The notes beneath the pieces are model-generated. The model was not told the origin of the DNA. It saw nothing but the letters and a program-made list of their open reading frames with translations, and ran no database searches. Below are positions 45,289 through 54,018 of a stretch of DNA of 64,000 nt, piece after piece (the first letter of the stretch is position 1; the number at the start of each line of letters is the position of its first letter). A program made the translations under genes and the position numbers. The stretch is from VAXT01 sp963850415 (GTDB taxonomy: Bacteria; Actinomycetota; Thermoleophilia; Gaiellales; Gaiellaceae): the NCBI GenBank assembly GCA_963850415.1, contig CAWKLE010000003.1, positions 248,001-312,000 of the forward strand, read 5' to 3'.

Positions 45289-46741
45289 CTACTTGGCGAT
45301 CGGTGGGAGCTCGAGATCGGGCACGAAGTTGTGCTTCGCATAGCGGATCGGATCCTTGCGTGCGCGCACGAGCGGCTTGGACGACGGAAGCGTGACGTCG
45401 AACCGCGCGCTGTACATGCGCTCGTCGAAGACGGCGCCCGTCTTGGCTTTGGCGACTGCGAAGACCGGGAACGCGAAGTTGCCGCCCGCGAACGACGTGG
45501 ACATGTAGTCGCCGACCATCACGCCCTGGTTCGTGCTCGCGATCCAGGTCGTGCTGATCGGTCCCGCGACCTTCCGCGCCTGCGACCACGTCGCCCCGTC
45601 GTCGGTCGACGAGATGAAGCCGACGTTCAGCTGGCAATTGTTGCCGCAAGCGGCGACCGGGTAGTAGTAGTACCCGAGCGCGAGGTGGGTCGAGCTGCCG
45701 GACGTCGAGCGGTCGACGGCAAAGCCGGGGATGAAGTGATCGACACCGCTGTTGGTCGGATCGATGGGAACCCGGGTCTTGGCCGTCCACGCCACTCCGT
45801 CCATCGACGTGCTGTAGACGATGTCGTTGGACGTACACCCGGCGCGGAAACCGCAGTCCTGCCAGGCGACGTAGACCTTGCCGTCCCCGGCCACCTCAGC
45901 CGAGGGGAGTGGCGACGTGCGCAGGTTGCCGGCGACACCGTGCTCGCTGCCTGATGCGACAGCGACCGAGGCGAGCCACGTGTTGCCACCGTCCTCGGAG
46001 CGGAACGCTCGGATACCCGCGCCGCCCTCATAGGGGACGACGACGGTGCCATCCGGCTGCACGACCGGCTGGCCGCCGATACCGCTGCCACCCGCGAACT
46101 TCGGCGCGCCCCAGGTCAGGCCGCCGTCCGTCGAGGTGCTCATCGTCAGCCGCGAGTCGTCCCACTCCTGGTAGCAGTTGCCGTAGTACGGGCTCTGCTG
46201 CCACGTGTCGCACGTGATCCAGTTCTTGTCGTAGAAGGAACCGCTCGAGAGCGACGTCGTGACCGGATCCTGCCAGGTGAGCCCGCCGTCGGTCGAGCGG
46301 CTGGTCAGCACCGCGGCGCCCGACACGGAGTCGTCGATCGCAAGGGTCGAGATCATCCAGACGTTGTCCTGGGGGTCGTACGCGACGGCGGGGTCGCTGA
46401 TCCGCGCCCACGGGCCCGCCGGGGTTGCGAAGATCGTCGTCGAGGGCAGCATGCCCGTCGTCCAGGTCCGGCCCGCGTTCGTCGTCGTCGCCCAGCCGAT
46501 GTTGCTCGAGCCGCCGTTATAGAAGCGCCCGGTCTGGAACGTGGCGACGACCGTGTTGCCGTACCCGAACGAGTCGGGCTCGAGCTGCGTCCGGTGCTGG
46601 CTCGACGTGGTTCGTGTACGGGTCGGCGCTGATCGGCGTCGCAACGACGCTGCCTGCGTAAACGCTGGCGGCAACGGCGAGGCCACCGACGAGCACGACC
46701 AGGGCGACCGACGCGACCCTTCTTCGCTTTCCCCTCCCCAC
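45289..46741 (-). pseudogene. BNR array gene C: secreted Asp-box propeller, frame broken once as sequenced
   Basis: The signal peptide (MGRGKRRRVASVALVVLVGG) starts at the GTG at 46741 and reads to TPISADPYTN; then one extra base near 46604-46610 separates it from SSQHRTQLEPDSFGYGNT and the rest of the 450-residue propeller, which is intact. Five or more Asp boxes are visible (TTNAGRTWTTG, STDGGLTWQD, STDGGLTWGA, SEDGGNTW, STDDGATW). The array stretches VAWQDCGFRAGC and YMSTSFAGGNFAFPVFAVAKA match gene D. If the N-terminal break is real, the protein would lack its signal peptide. Confidence 0.82.
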
Positions 46742-46751
46742 GAGCTTCCTG

Positions 46752-46757
46752 ATCGTA
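46752..46757 (-). promoter_or_regulatory. Conserved -10-like box before BNR gene C
   Basis: TACGATCAGG, box 10 nt before the GTG at 46741; the same 10 bases stand before gene D. Confidence 0.5.
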
Positions 46758-46777
46758 CGCCTTTCGGCGGATTTCGG

Positions 46778-48238
46778 CTAGCGCCTGGTGGCGAGCACCA
46801 ACGGGGTCTCTGATGACGGGCGTTCCCGGAACCTGATCGGGTCGCGTCGCACCGGGATCAGCTGCCCGGCCTGCGGGATCGTGACGTCGAATCTCGCACT
46901 TGCCGCGCGCTCGTTGAACACCCCGCTCACCGGCGGCTTGGCGATCGCGAAGACTCCGAATGCGAGCGGCCCGCCCGCGAACGAGGTCGAGATGTAGTCG
47001 CCGACCATCGGTCCCTGATCCGTCTGCGCGATCCACGCGAGCCTGAACGGCCCGGCCACCTTGCGCGGCTGCGTCCACGTCGCGCCTCCGTCGGTCGAGG
47101 AGACGAAGCCGACGGTCAGGTCGCACGTGCTCGCGTTGCACGCGGCGACGGGGTAGTAGTAGTACGCGAGCGCGAGGCGGGCCGTGTTGCCCGAGGTCGA
47201 GCGGTCGACGGCGATGCCCGGGATGAAGTGATCGACGCCGCTGTTCGTGTCGTCGATGGGAATGCGGACCTTGCTCGTCCACGTCACACCGTCCGCCGAG
47301 GTGGACATCGCGATGTCGTTCGACGAGCACCCGCTGCGGAAGGTGCAGTCCTGCCAGACGACGTAGACCTTGCCCGCAGCGTCGACCTCGGCCGAGGGCA
47401 GCGGGGACGTCCGCAGGTTGCCTGCAACGAAGTGGTCGGTCACGGACGCGACGGCGACCGAGGGTTGCCACGTCTGGCCGCCGTCGATCGAGCGGAACGA
47501 CCGGATGCCGGCGCCACCTTCGTACGGAACGGTGACGTTCCCGTTCGGTTGCGCTACGGGCTGCCCGCCGAGGCCCGACGCACCGACGCTGGCGGGCGCG
47601 CTCCACGTCAGACCACCGTCGTCGGACCGATTCATGAAGATCTGGCCCCCGCCGCCCACGTCGTCCCACTCCTGGTAGCAGGTGCCGTAGTGCGTGCTCT
47701 GCGGCCACGTGTCGCAGGTGATCCAGTTCTTGTCGAGGAATCCGCCGACGAAGGTCTCGACCGGAGGGTTCTCCCACGTCAGGCCCCCGTCCGTCGAACG
47801 GCTCACGAGGATGCCAGTGGGCGACCCGAAGGGACTGGAGCCCATTCCGAACGCGAGGGTCGAGATCATCCAGACACCGTGCATCGGGTCGTACGCGACC
47901 GAGGGATCGCTGATCCGCGACCAGGGCCCGCCCTCGTTGATCGTCGTCCCGGGCAGCATGCCGGTCGTCCACGTCCGGCCCGCGTTCGTCGTCGTCGCCC
48001 AGCCGATGTTGCTCGAGCCGCCGCCGACGTTGAACCGTCCGGTCTGGAACGTGGCGACGACCGTGTTCCCGTAGCCGAACGAGTCGGGCTCGACCTGCGT
48101 GCGGTGCTGGCTGTCCGGGTTCTGATAGGGGTCGGAGCTGATCGGGGTCGCGACGACGCTTCCGCCCGCCGCGGCCGCAGCGGTCACGAGCGCGACCGCG
48201 ATGCCGGCGAGCACCGCTCTGGGCCAGCTCTCCCTCAC
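46778..48238 (-). CDS. BNR array gene D: secreted Asp-box beta-propeller, intact
   Basis: 486 residues from the GTG at 48238, chosen over an upstream TTG (48274) because TACGATCAGG lies 8 nt before it, as before gene C, and the signal peptide then matches its paralogues in length. After the signal peptide (MRESWPRAVLAGIAVALVTAAAAA), the mature protein begins GGSVVATPISSDPYQN. Asp boxes occur at TTNAGRTWTTG, STDGGLTWEN, SDDGGLTWSA, SIDGGQTWQP, SADGVTWTS and STDGGATWTQ, about one per blade, so six blades are likely. The tail (RRDPIRFRERPSSETPLV) is basic. It is the only unbroken member of the four-gene array. Substrate or ligand unknown. Confidence 0.85.
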   Translation of the reverse strand: MRESWPRAVLAGIAVALVTAAAAAGGSVVATPISSDPYQNPDSQHRTQVEPDSFGYGNTVVATFQTGRFNVGGGSSNIGWATTTNAGRTWTTGMLPGTTINEGGPWSRISDPSVAYDPMHGVWMISTLAFGMGSSPFGSPTGILVSRSTDGGLTWENPPVETFVGGFLDKNWITCDTWPQSTHYGTCYQEWDDVGGGGQIFMNRSDDGGLTWSAPASVGASGLGGQPVAQPNGNVTVPYEGGAGIRSFRSIDGGQTWQPSVAVASVTDHFVAGNLRTSPLPSAEVDAAGKVYVVWQDCTFRSGCSSNDIAMSTSADGVTWTSKVRIPIDDTNSGVDHFIPGIAVDRSTSGNTARLALAYYYYPVAACNASTCDLTVGFVSSTDGGATWTQPRKVAGPFRLAWIAQTDQGPMVGDYISTSFAGGPLAFGVFAIAKPPVSGVFNERAASARFDVTIPQAGQLIPVRRDPIRFRERPSSETPLVLATRR

Positions 48239-48246
48239 GAGGCCTG

Positions 48247-48252
48247 ATCGTA
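48247..48252 (-). promoter_or_regulatory. Conserved -10-like box before BNR gene D
   Basis: TACGAT on the minus strand, 8 nt before the GTG; TTTGCG lies 17 nt further upstream as a possible -35 box. Confidence 0.5.
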
Positions 48253-48279
48253 TGCCCGGTATCCGATTCCGCAAAGAGC

Positions 48280-49557
48280 GTGTACATTCGAGGCCCGGTG
48301 GCGAAGCGGGTCCTTGAGCGCGATCAGCACGGGCTTCGAGCGGACGAGGACCTCGAAGACCTGAAGCGGACGCTGCGGGAACGGGCCGCCGCGGTCACGG
48401 TCCGCGAACGGGAGCTCGAGCGGGTGGAGCGCAAGCTCGTCCTTCGGGAGCGACGTCTGGGACGGCGGCTCAGGGCGCTGCGCGCCGAACGCAGCTGGTT
48501 CACGCCGGTCAGGAACCGGCGCGCCGATCCCGGCGAGGTCGAGCAGGTCGAGCGGATGCGGGCCGACCTGGCGCGTCGCGAGCAGGAGCTCGCCGCGCGC
48601 GAGGCGGACGTGAGCGGGAGAGACGACGAGCTTCGTCGCGCGGAGTCCGAGCTCGAGCAGCGGCGCGAGCGCGCGGAGGCCGAGGAGCGGGAGCGGGTCG
48701 AGCGCGAGTCTGCGGATCTCAACGCGCGCCGGGCCGAGCTCGAGCAGCGCCTCTCGGAGCTCGACCGTCGAGACCGGCAGCTCGCCGAGTCGGAGCAGCA
48801 GCTCTCGGAGCGGGCACGCGACGTCGACCTGCGCGAGATCGCGGTGGCCACGCTGGCGGAGCGCGAGGTGGCAGCCGACGCCGCGGCGGAGCTGGCCGCA
48901 GAGCGCGAAGGCCTCCTGGAGGAGCGGGAGCGGCAGCTCGGCGAGCGCGAGGCCTCGCTCGCTTCGCTCCAGGCCGAGGTCGAAGAGCGAGAGCGCAAGG
49001 CACGGCGCAAGCGGGAGCCTGCTCCCGAGAAGAGCCCGGAAGATCCGGTCTATGCCGAGACGGCGCTGTCGGCCCGGGAGGCCGACCTCGAGAAGCGTGC
49101 AGCATCGATCGAGGGAGTCGAGCAGCGGATCGCCGAGCGCGAGGCGGCGCTCGAGGAACGCGCGACCACGCTCACGGAGATCGAGCAGACGCTCACACGG
49201 CTCCAGGCAAACGTCGAGCAGGAGCAGCAGGCCACGGCCGAGACGATGCGGACGATCGAGTCGCGCGAGCAGGCCCTCGCCAAGGCGGAGGCCGACCTCC
49301 AGTCGCGCTCGGCTACGGTCGAGGAGGAAACGCGGCAGGCCGAGGCCGCCAGGAAGGAAAGCGCGGACGAGGCCGAGCGCCTGCGCCGCGCGAGCGACGA
49401 GCTCGCTGCCCGGGAGCGCGCGCTGTCGGATGCGCGCGTCGAGGCCGGCAGACAGAAGGAGCCCGAGCCGTCCTCGGCCCAGTCTGGCTTCCTCGCGGGC
49501 CTCGAGGCGATGGCGTCGGCGAGCGACGAGCGCCGCTCCCGCCGAGACCAACGCTGA
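48280..49557 (+). CDS. Coiled-coil protein of unknown function
   Basis: 425 residues from a GTG at 48280; a second GTG at 48298 is possible. Almost all of it is heptad-like charged sequence rich in Glu, Arg and Leu (LEDLKRTLRERAAAVTVRERELERVERKL and similar), interrupted near residue 70 by RSWFTPVRNRRADPGE. It has no TM segment or signal peptide. The tail ends SSAQSGFLAGLEAMASASDERRSRRDQR. Such proteins can be cytoskeletal (like FilP or Scy) or act as scaffold, but nothing specific is visible. It is divergent from BNR gene D with a 41-bp gap. Confidence 0.75.
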   Translation: MYIRGPVAKRVLERDQHGLRADEDLEDLKRTLRERAAAVTVRERELERVERKLVLRERRLGRRLRALRAERSWFTPVRNRRADPGEVEQVERMRADLARREQELAAREADVSGRDDELRRAESELEQRRERAEAEERERVERESADLNARRAELEQRLSELDRRDRQLAESEQQLSERARDVDLREIAVATLAEREVAADAAAELAAEREGLLEERERQLGEREASLASLQAEVEERERKARRKREPAPEKSPEDPVYAETALSAREADLEKRAASIEGVEQRIAEREAALEERATTLTEIEQTLTRLQANVEQEQQATAETMRTIESREQALAKAEADLQSRSATVEEETRQAEAARKESADEAERLRRASDELAARERALSDARVEAGRQKEPEPSSAQSGFLAGLEAMASASDERRSRRDQR

Positions 49558-49570
49558 CCAAAACAGCCCT

Positions 49571-49591
49571 GTCCGGTGCCAGGCACCGGAC
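49571..49591. repeat. Intergenic 21-bp palindrome
   Basis: GTCCGGTGCC, one A, then its exact reverse complement GGCACCGGAC, between the convergent coiled-coil and CDF genes. It may be a bidirectional terminator or a REP-like element; no other copy was noticed in the window. Confidence 0.6.
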
Positions 49592-49611
49592 GTGTCCGAT
49601 CGAGGCGGCGT

Positions 49612-50523
49612 CTAGCGGGCGCGGCGGCGCAGGGGCTCGATCTGGAGCCCGCTCCGCTCGCCGACGTGCTCGACCTGGAGCGTCGTGTGCTCGAGCCCGA
49701 ACTCCTCGGCGAGGAGCTGCTCGAGCTCGCGCCGTCGCAGGTGGCAATCGTCGCCACGCCGCACGAGGACGTGAGCCGAGAGCGTGGGAAAGCCGGACGT
49801 GATCGTCCAGATGTGCAGGTCGTGCACCTCGACGACGCCCTCGACCGCGGCCATACGCCGGCCGACCTCGTCAGCGTCGACTCCCGCCGGGGTCGCCTCG
49901 AGCAGGATCGACACGGAGTCGCGCACAATCGACCACGAGCTGCCCAGGATCAGCACGCCGATCGCCATCCCGGCCACCGGGTCCGCCCGCTCCCAGCCGG
50001 TCGTGAGCACGACGAGCGCCGCAACCGCGACTCCGACCGAGCCTGCGAGATCCGCGAAGACGTGCCGGAGCGCGGCCCGCACGTTCAGGTTGTCGCCCGC
50101 GTGCGAGAGGATGCCCGCCGCGACCGCGTTGACGGCGAGCCCGATAAGCGCGACCGCAAGCATCCAGCCGCCAAGGATCTCCCGGGGGCTGTCGAGCCGC
50201 TGTACCGCCTCGATGAAGACCCAGATCGCGATCACGGCCAGCGCGACACCGTTCGCGAGCGCCGCCAGGATCTCCGCGCGCCGGTAGCCGAAGCTCCGCT
50301 CCGGGGTCGCCGGCCGCCCGGCGAGCCATGCGGCGACGAGGGCCAGGCCGAGCGCCGCCGAGTCCCCGAGCATGTGTCCCGCATCGGCGAGCAGGGCAAG
50401 GCTGCCCGTGAGCCAGCCGCCGACGATCTCGCACACCGTGTACGCGACCGTTAGCACCAGGACGAGGCCGAGCGCGCGCCGGCTCTGGGCGCGATATCCG
50501 TGCTCGTGCCCGTGATCGTTCAT
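49612..50523 (-). CDS. Cation diffusion facilitator (ZitB/CzcD-like zinc exporter)
   Basis: 303 residues. The N-terminus is His-rich (MNDHGHEHGYRAQ), TM2 holds SLALLADAGHMLGDSAALG with the HxxxD pair of metal site A, and TM5 holds LNVRAALRHVFADLAGS with the second HxxxD. The C-terminal cytoplasmic ferredoxin-like domain includes HDLHIWTITSGFPTLSAHVLV. This is the zinc type (HxxxD in both helices). It starts with an ATG that overlaps the stop of the LolA-like gene (ATGA), so the two are one operon. Confidence 0.93.
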   Translation of the reverse strand: MNDHGHEHGYRAQSRRALGLVLVLTVAYTVCEIVGGWLTGSLALLADAGHMLGDSAALGLALVAAWLAGRPATPERSFGYRRAEILAALANGVALAVIAIWVFIEAVQRLDSPREILGGWMLAVALIGLAVNAVAAGILSHAGDNLNVRAALRHVFADLAGSVGVAVAALVVLTTGWERADPVAGMAIGVLILGSSWSIVRDSVSILLEATPAGVDADEVGRRMAAVEGVVEVHDLHIWTITSGFPTLSAHVLVRRGDDCHLRRRELEQLLAEEFGLEHTTLQVEHVGERSGLQIEPLRRRAR

Positions 50524-51437
50524 TGCGGCGGCTCGATCGCGGGGCCGCTGTCGAAGTCGCTGTATCGGTGCAGCATGAAGTGCGCGGGGGCCGTCATCTC
50601 GGCCTCGGCGACGCGGCCCGAGGGCTCCACCGTCAGCCGGAACCACGCGGGGACCGGCTTGAGCCCGTACGCGGCGAGCTGTACGTCCCCGTTCGGCAGC
50701 CGCCGCACCACGCGCGGATTCTTCGCGTCGTACCACATCAGGAGCTCACGGGCCGCGAGGCCGGGGAACGGGCCCTCCTGCCAGCGGCCGCCCTGGTAGT
50801 CCCACCGCTTGTGACCGATGATCACGGAGCGGAAGCCGCTGTTCGTCCGCAGGCTGAGCCGGTCGGGCGCCTGAACCGCCAGGTGCGTAAACACGACACC
50901 GCCGCCGGACGTGAGCCGTTCGGTGAACCGGTACGACCGGAGCGCAGCCATCGTCCGTCGCGCGCGGTCGAACGCGGACTCGCCCGACGCGGGCAGCAAG
51001 CCCGGCAACTGAAACGAAACCGGCGCCGAGCCGGCACTGACCGTCACGCGGCTCGGCCGTCCCTGGAGCACGGCGACCTGTGCCCGGGAACAGCCCGTCC
51101 CACACGACTCGGTCGGGACGTCGCGGCCGTCGACCGAGACGCGAACCGCGTCGCTCGCCACGGGTGTGTCGCCGCGGACGGCCGCGACTTCCACCGGACC
51201 GCCCGGCCGAGCCGCAAGCCCGACGAGCAGGTCCCGCTGATGCCTGGCCAGGGCAAGCGTGTTCTTCTGCAGGCCGATCGGGAGGTCGAACGTGTCCGAA
51301 ACCGACGACGAGGGGGCCGAGGTGCTCGATGCCGACGGCCCGCCGTTGTCCGTCACGAACGCGGCGACCACCGCCGCCCCGAACCCGAGCGCGACGATCC
51401 CGCCGAAGACGACGATCCAGAGCGTGCGGCTCCTCAT
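50520..51437 (-). CDS. Membrane-anchored or secreted LolA-like protein of unknown role
   Basis: 305 residues. A signal or TM segment (about 6-28), then a Ser-rich stretch, a beta-rich domain to about 130 (VRVSVDGRDVPTESCGTGCSRAQVAV, a possible disulfide pair) and a LolA/LppX-like half from about 150 (RARRTMAALRSYRFTERL, YQGGRWQEGPFPGL, FRLTVEPSGRVAEAEMTAPAHFM). The latter is the fold used to carry lipids or bind hydrophobic ligands; the first half resembles copper-resistance YtkA-like domains but this is a weak impression. The CDF exporter follows in the same operon. Confidence 0.6.
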   Translation of the reverse strand: MRSRTLWIVVFGGIVALGFGAAVVAAFVTDNGGPSASSTSAPSSSVSDTFDLPIGLQKNTLALARHQRDLLVGLAARPGGPVEVAAVRGDTPVASDAVRVSVDGRDVPTESCGTGCSRAQVAVLQGRPSRVTVSAGSAPVSFQLPGLLPASGESAFDRARRTMAALRSYRFTERLTSGGGVVFTHLAVQAPDRLSLRTNSGFRSVIIGHKRWDYQGGRWQEGPFPGLAARELLMWYDAKNPRVVRRLPNGDVQLAAYGLKPVPAWFRLTVEPSGRVAEAEMTAPAHFMLHRYSDFDSGPAIEPPQ

Positions 51438-51459
51438 CCCCCTAGCTTGCAGGAAGGGC

Positions 51460-51465
51460 TAGCTT
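51460..51465 (+). promoter_or_regulatory. Leaderless-type -10 box of the MpaB-like gene
   Basis: TAGCTT, 8 nt before the ATG at 51474; the preceding sequence has a second TAGCTT about 18 bp upstream. Confidence 0.4.
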
Positions 51466-51473
51466 CTTCGCTC

Positions 51474-52334
51474 ATGGGCGAGTCGTCGTCTCTCCGCGAG
51501 ATTCGCGTGCTCGATCCCGTGGCCGACCACTCGCGGATCGTCTACCTCGACACGTGCTTCGAGTTCCCGTGGGACACGACGCGGTCGCTCGAGCTTGCGC
51601 TGCTCCGGACGTTCGCCGTGCCGTCGGTCGCCGAGCTCCTCGACCGCACCGGCGAGTTCGGCCGCGCGGCTCAGAAGCGGTACGACGACACGGACCTGAT
51701 CCTGTCGACGATCGTCGAGGCGGGGTACGACAGCGATGCGGGCAAGCGAGCGATCCGGCAGATGAACCGGATCCACGGGCGCTTCGAGATCGCGAACGAC
51801 GACTTCCTGTACGTGCTCTCGTCGTTCGTGTTCGAGCCGATTCGCTGGAATGCGCGCTTTGGCTGGCGCCCGCTGATCGAGACGGAGAAGCTCGCGACCT
51901 TCGAGTTCTGGCGCGAGGTCGGGCGGCGCATGGCGATCCGGGACATTCCGGACGGCTACGCGGAGCTCGAGCGGTTCAATGAGGAGTACGAGCGCGAGCG
52001 CTTTCGGCGCACCGCGGCCACCGAGCGCGTGGGGCGCGCGACCCGGGACATGTTCCTCGCCTGGTTCCCCGGGCTGCCGAGGCGGTTCGGCTCGCAGGCG
52101 ATCTATGCGCTGATGGACGATCGGCTTCTCGACGCGTTCGGCTTTCCGCACCCGCCGCGCGGGCTCCGCACCGCTGTGGAGTCCGCCCTTCGCACGCGCG
52201 GGAGAGTCGTCGCGCTCCTGCCGCCGCGCCGCAGTCCGCGCCTCCGCACGAGACGGAGGACGCGAACGTACGGACGCAAATGGCGGCTCGAGGCGCTAGG
52301 ACCCGAGCTCGAAGCGCCAGACCATTCCGCCTGA
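51474..52334 (+). CDS. MpaB/DUF2236-type oxygenase
   Basis: 286 residues from the ATG at 51474. The family features include RAAQKRYDDTDLILSTIVEAGYDSDAGKRAIRQMNRIHGRFEIANDDFLYVLSSFVFEPIRW (in pieces, about 62-123), with a heme-ligand-type His in RIHGRF, and REVGRRMAIRDIP. MpaB/Lcp-type proteins use a b-type heme to oxidise lipophilic compounds; the present substrate is unknown. The last 60 residues are very basic and unlike the family. The 3' end overlaps the convergent ScyD-like gene by 39 nt. Confidence 0.83.
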   Translation: MGESSSLREIRVLDPVADHSRIVYLDTCFEFPWDTTRSLELALLRTFAVPSVAELLDRTGEFGRAAQKRYDDTDLILSTIVEAGYDSDAGKRAIRQMNRIHGRFEIANDDFLYVLSSFVFEPIRWNARFGWRPLIETEKLATFEFWREVGRRMAIRDIPDGYAELERFNEEYERERFRRTAATERVGRATRDMFLAWFPGLPRRFGSQAIYALMDDRLLDAFGFPHPPRGLRTAVESALRTRGRVVALLPPRRSPRLRTRRRTRTYGRKWRLEALGPELEAPDHSA

Positions 52335-53345
52335 CGCGAGAATGCTTCCCTGGCTGATGTACGCAGCGCCGTCAGGGCCGAACGCGACTCCACCCGGGGT
52401 GAAGAGGTCGGTGACGACGGGCGTCTTCTCGCAGCCCGAGTCGATCCGATAGAGCACTCCCGGCCCGTTCAGCCCAGGTGCGCTCGCGAACTGGAGCACG
52501 TACAGGTGGCCGTCCGGCCCAAACGCGATCGAGATGATCGCCGTGAAGCCGGAGCAGTAGACCGTCGCCTGACCGTTCGCGACGCGGTAGACGTTCGCAG
52601 CGCCGGCGCTGAACGGAGCGCCCGAGAGCTCGCCGACGTAGTAGCTGCCGCCGGGCCCCTGCGCGACCGTCGTCGGAACCGCATCCGTGTTGCGCTGCGG
52701 ACGCGACGGGAACGTCCCGAGCAGCTCGACGTGGTTGCCGTGGACCTCCAGCAGGTCGTTCCCGCCCGCATCCGTGACGACGCGATGGCCGCCGGTGCCG
52801 AGCAGCCCGTACGGATTGCTGTCCGGCACGCCGACCGGGTTGTGCGCCGCCTCGAAGGCCGAGACGTCGGTCGCGACGTCCCAATGGCTGTCCGGGTGGA
52901 CCTTGATCAGCGTTCCCTGGCCGAGCGCCCGAAACGGCTGCATCGCCGGGTCGAGGGGGTTCCCGCCCAGACCGTCCGTGACGAACAGGTGGCCTCCCTC
53001 GACGGCGATGTTGTGCGGCCCGGTCGCGCCGTTACCGCCGGCCGGTGCGTTCGACGGCAGCCCGTCCGCGACGACCGCCTGGACGCCGTTCTTCAGCCGC
53101 GAGATGCGGCCAGTCGCGCCGTAGCACTTGGTCATCCCGTCAGAAAAGACAGCGCAGGGTGTGGCTCCGCCCTGCCCGGCCTCCGCGACGTAGAGGCTTC
53201 CGTGGTTGTCGAATGCGAGACCCCGAGGGTTGTGCAGCCCGGTCATCACCGGTGCTGCGCCTGCCGCAGGGCTCGCGCTCCCGCCTCCTGCGAGCGCGCC
53301 GAGCGCGACGCAGGCCAGGGCGAGAAGCATTGCGAGCTTCTTCAT
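52296..53345 (-). CDS. ScyD/ScyE-like secreted beta-propeller protein
   Basis: 349 residues with a signal peptide (MKKLAMLLALACVALGALAG). The repeats GLHNPRGLAFDNHGSLYVAEAGQGG, GPHNIAVEGGHLFVTDGLGG, DAGGNDLLEV and GPDGHLYVLQF are those of ScyD/ScyE propellers (NHL-like), which in cyanobacteria are part of the scytonemin cluster but elsewhere have no known role. The rest of that cluster is not in this window. GGAGAG precedes the ATG. Confidence 0.87.
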   Translation of the reverse strand: MKKLAMLLALACVALGALAGGGSASPAAGAAPVMTGLHNPRGLAFDNHGSLYVAEAGQGGATPCAVFSDGMTKCYGATGRISRLKNGVQAVVADGLPSNAPAGGNGATGPHNIAVEGGHLFVTDGLGGNPLDPAMQPFRALGQGTLIKVHPDSHWDVATDVSAFEAAHNPVGVPDSNPYGLLGTGGHRVVTDAGGNDLLEVHGNHVELLGTFPSRPQRNTDAVPTTVAQGPGGSYYVGELSGAPFSAGAANVYRVANGQATVYCSGFTAIISIAFGPDGHLYVLQFASAPGLNGPGVLYRIDSGCEKTPVVTDLFTPGGVAFGPDGAAYISQGSILASGGMVWRFELGS

Positions 53346-53413
53346 TCGTCTCTCCTCCGTTGTGGACGGGGGTCATAGCACGACGTCACGCAGGACCGAA
53401 ATCGGGGGCTACG

Positions 53414-53656
53414 ATGGCGAGCGTGGCGACCGAGCCCCTGCAGGAGCTGCTCCGCGTGGCGTTTCCGGACGCCACGGAGCTCGCCGTCGTCGACCGCACG
53501 GGCGGCGGCGACCACTTCCAGGTGACGGTGGCGACCCCGCAGTTCACAGGGCTCTCCCTCCTCGACCAGCACCGCCTGGTCTACGACGCGCTCGCCGCGC
53601 CGCTCGCAGACGGCTCGATCCACGAGCTCCGGATCAAGACGAAAGGAACGACATGA
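53414..53656 (+). CDS. BolA/IbaG family protein
   Basis: 80 residues from the ATG at 53414. The BolA fold features are LQELLRVAFPDATELAVVDRTGGGDHFQVTVATPQFTGLSLLDQHRLVYDALAAPLADGSIHELRIKT (in pieces); the invariant histidine lies in LDQHRLVY and the last strand is HELRIKTK. The protein would bind a [2Fe-2S] cluster with a Grx4-type glutaredoxin. Its stop overlaps the ATG of exactly such a gene (ATGA). Confidence 0.92.
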   Translation: MASVATEPLQELLRVAFPDATELAVVDRTGGGDHFQVTVATPQFTGLSLLDQHRLVYDALAAPLADGSIHELRIKTKGTT

Positions 53657-54018
53657 CCCTCCGAGATCAGATCAGCGACATCATCGAGACCGAGCCGGTG
53701 ACCCTCTTCATGAAAGGAACCCCGAGCTTCGTCGCGTGTGGCAACTCCCAGCGCGCCCTCTCGGCGCTGCGCACCGCTGGGGCGCCCGTCACCGCCGTCG
53801 ACATCCTCCCCGATCCGCGCTTCCGCCAGGAGCTCTCGAGCCTGTCCGGCTGGCCGACGATCCCCCAGGTCTTCGTCAAGGGCGAGCTCGTCGGCGGCGC
53901 GGACATCGTCGAGGAACTGGCCGCGACCGGCGCGCTCGAGCAGAAGCTCACGGACGCGCTCGGCGAGGGCTACCGCGACGAGCGGGCCGAGCGCGTGATC
54001 GCACTCGACGCAGCGTGA
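53653..54018 (+). CDS. Grx4-type monothiol glutaredoxin
   Basis: 121 residues. The Grx4 pattern is complete: PVTLFMKGTPSF, active site VACGNSQRALSAL, GWPTIPQVFVKGELVGGADIVEEL. The family motif is CGFS; here it is CGNS, one cysteine, with Asn in place of Phe. It probably forms the [2Fe-2S]-bridging partner of the BolA protein encoded immediately upstream with an ATGA overlap. The next gene (DUF1326) overlaps the stop with GTGA. Confidence 0.93.
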   Translation: MTLRDQISDIIETEPVTLFMKGTPSFVACGNSQRALSALRTAGAPVTAVDILPDPRFRQELSSLSGWPTIPQVFVKGELVGGADIVEELAATGALEQKLTDALGEGYRDERAERVIALDAA

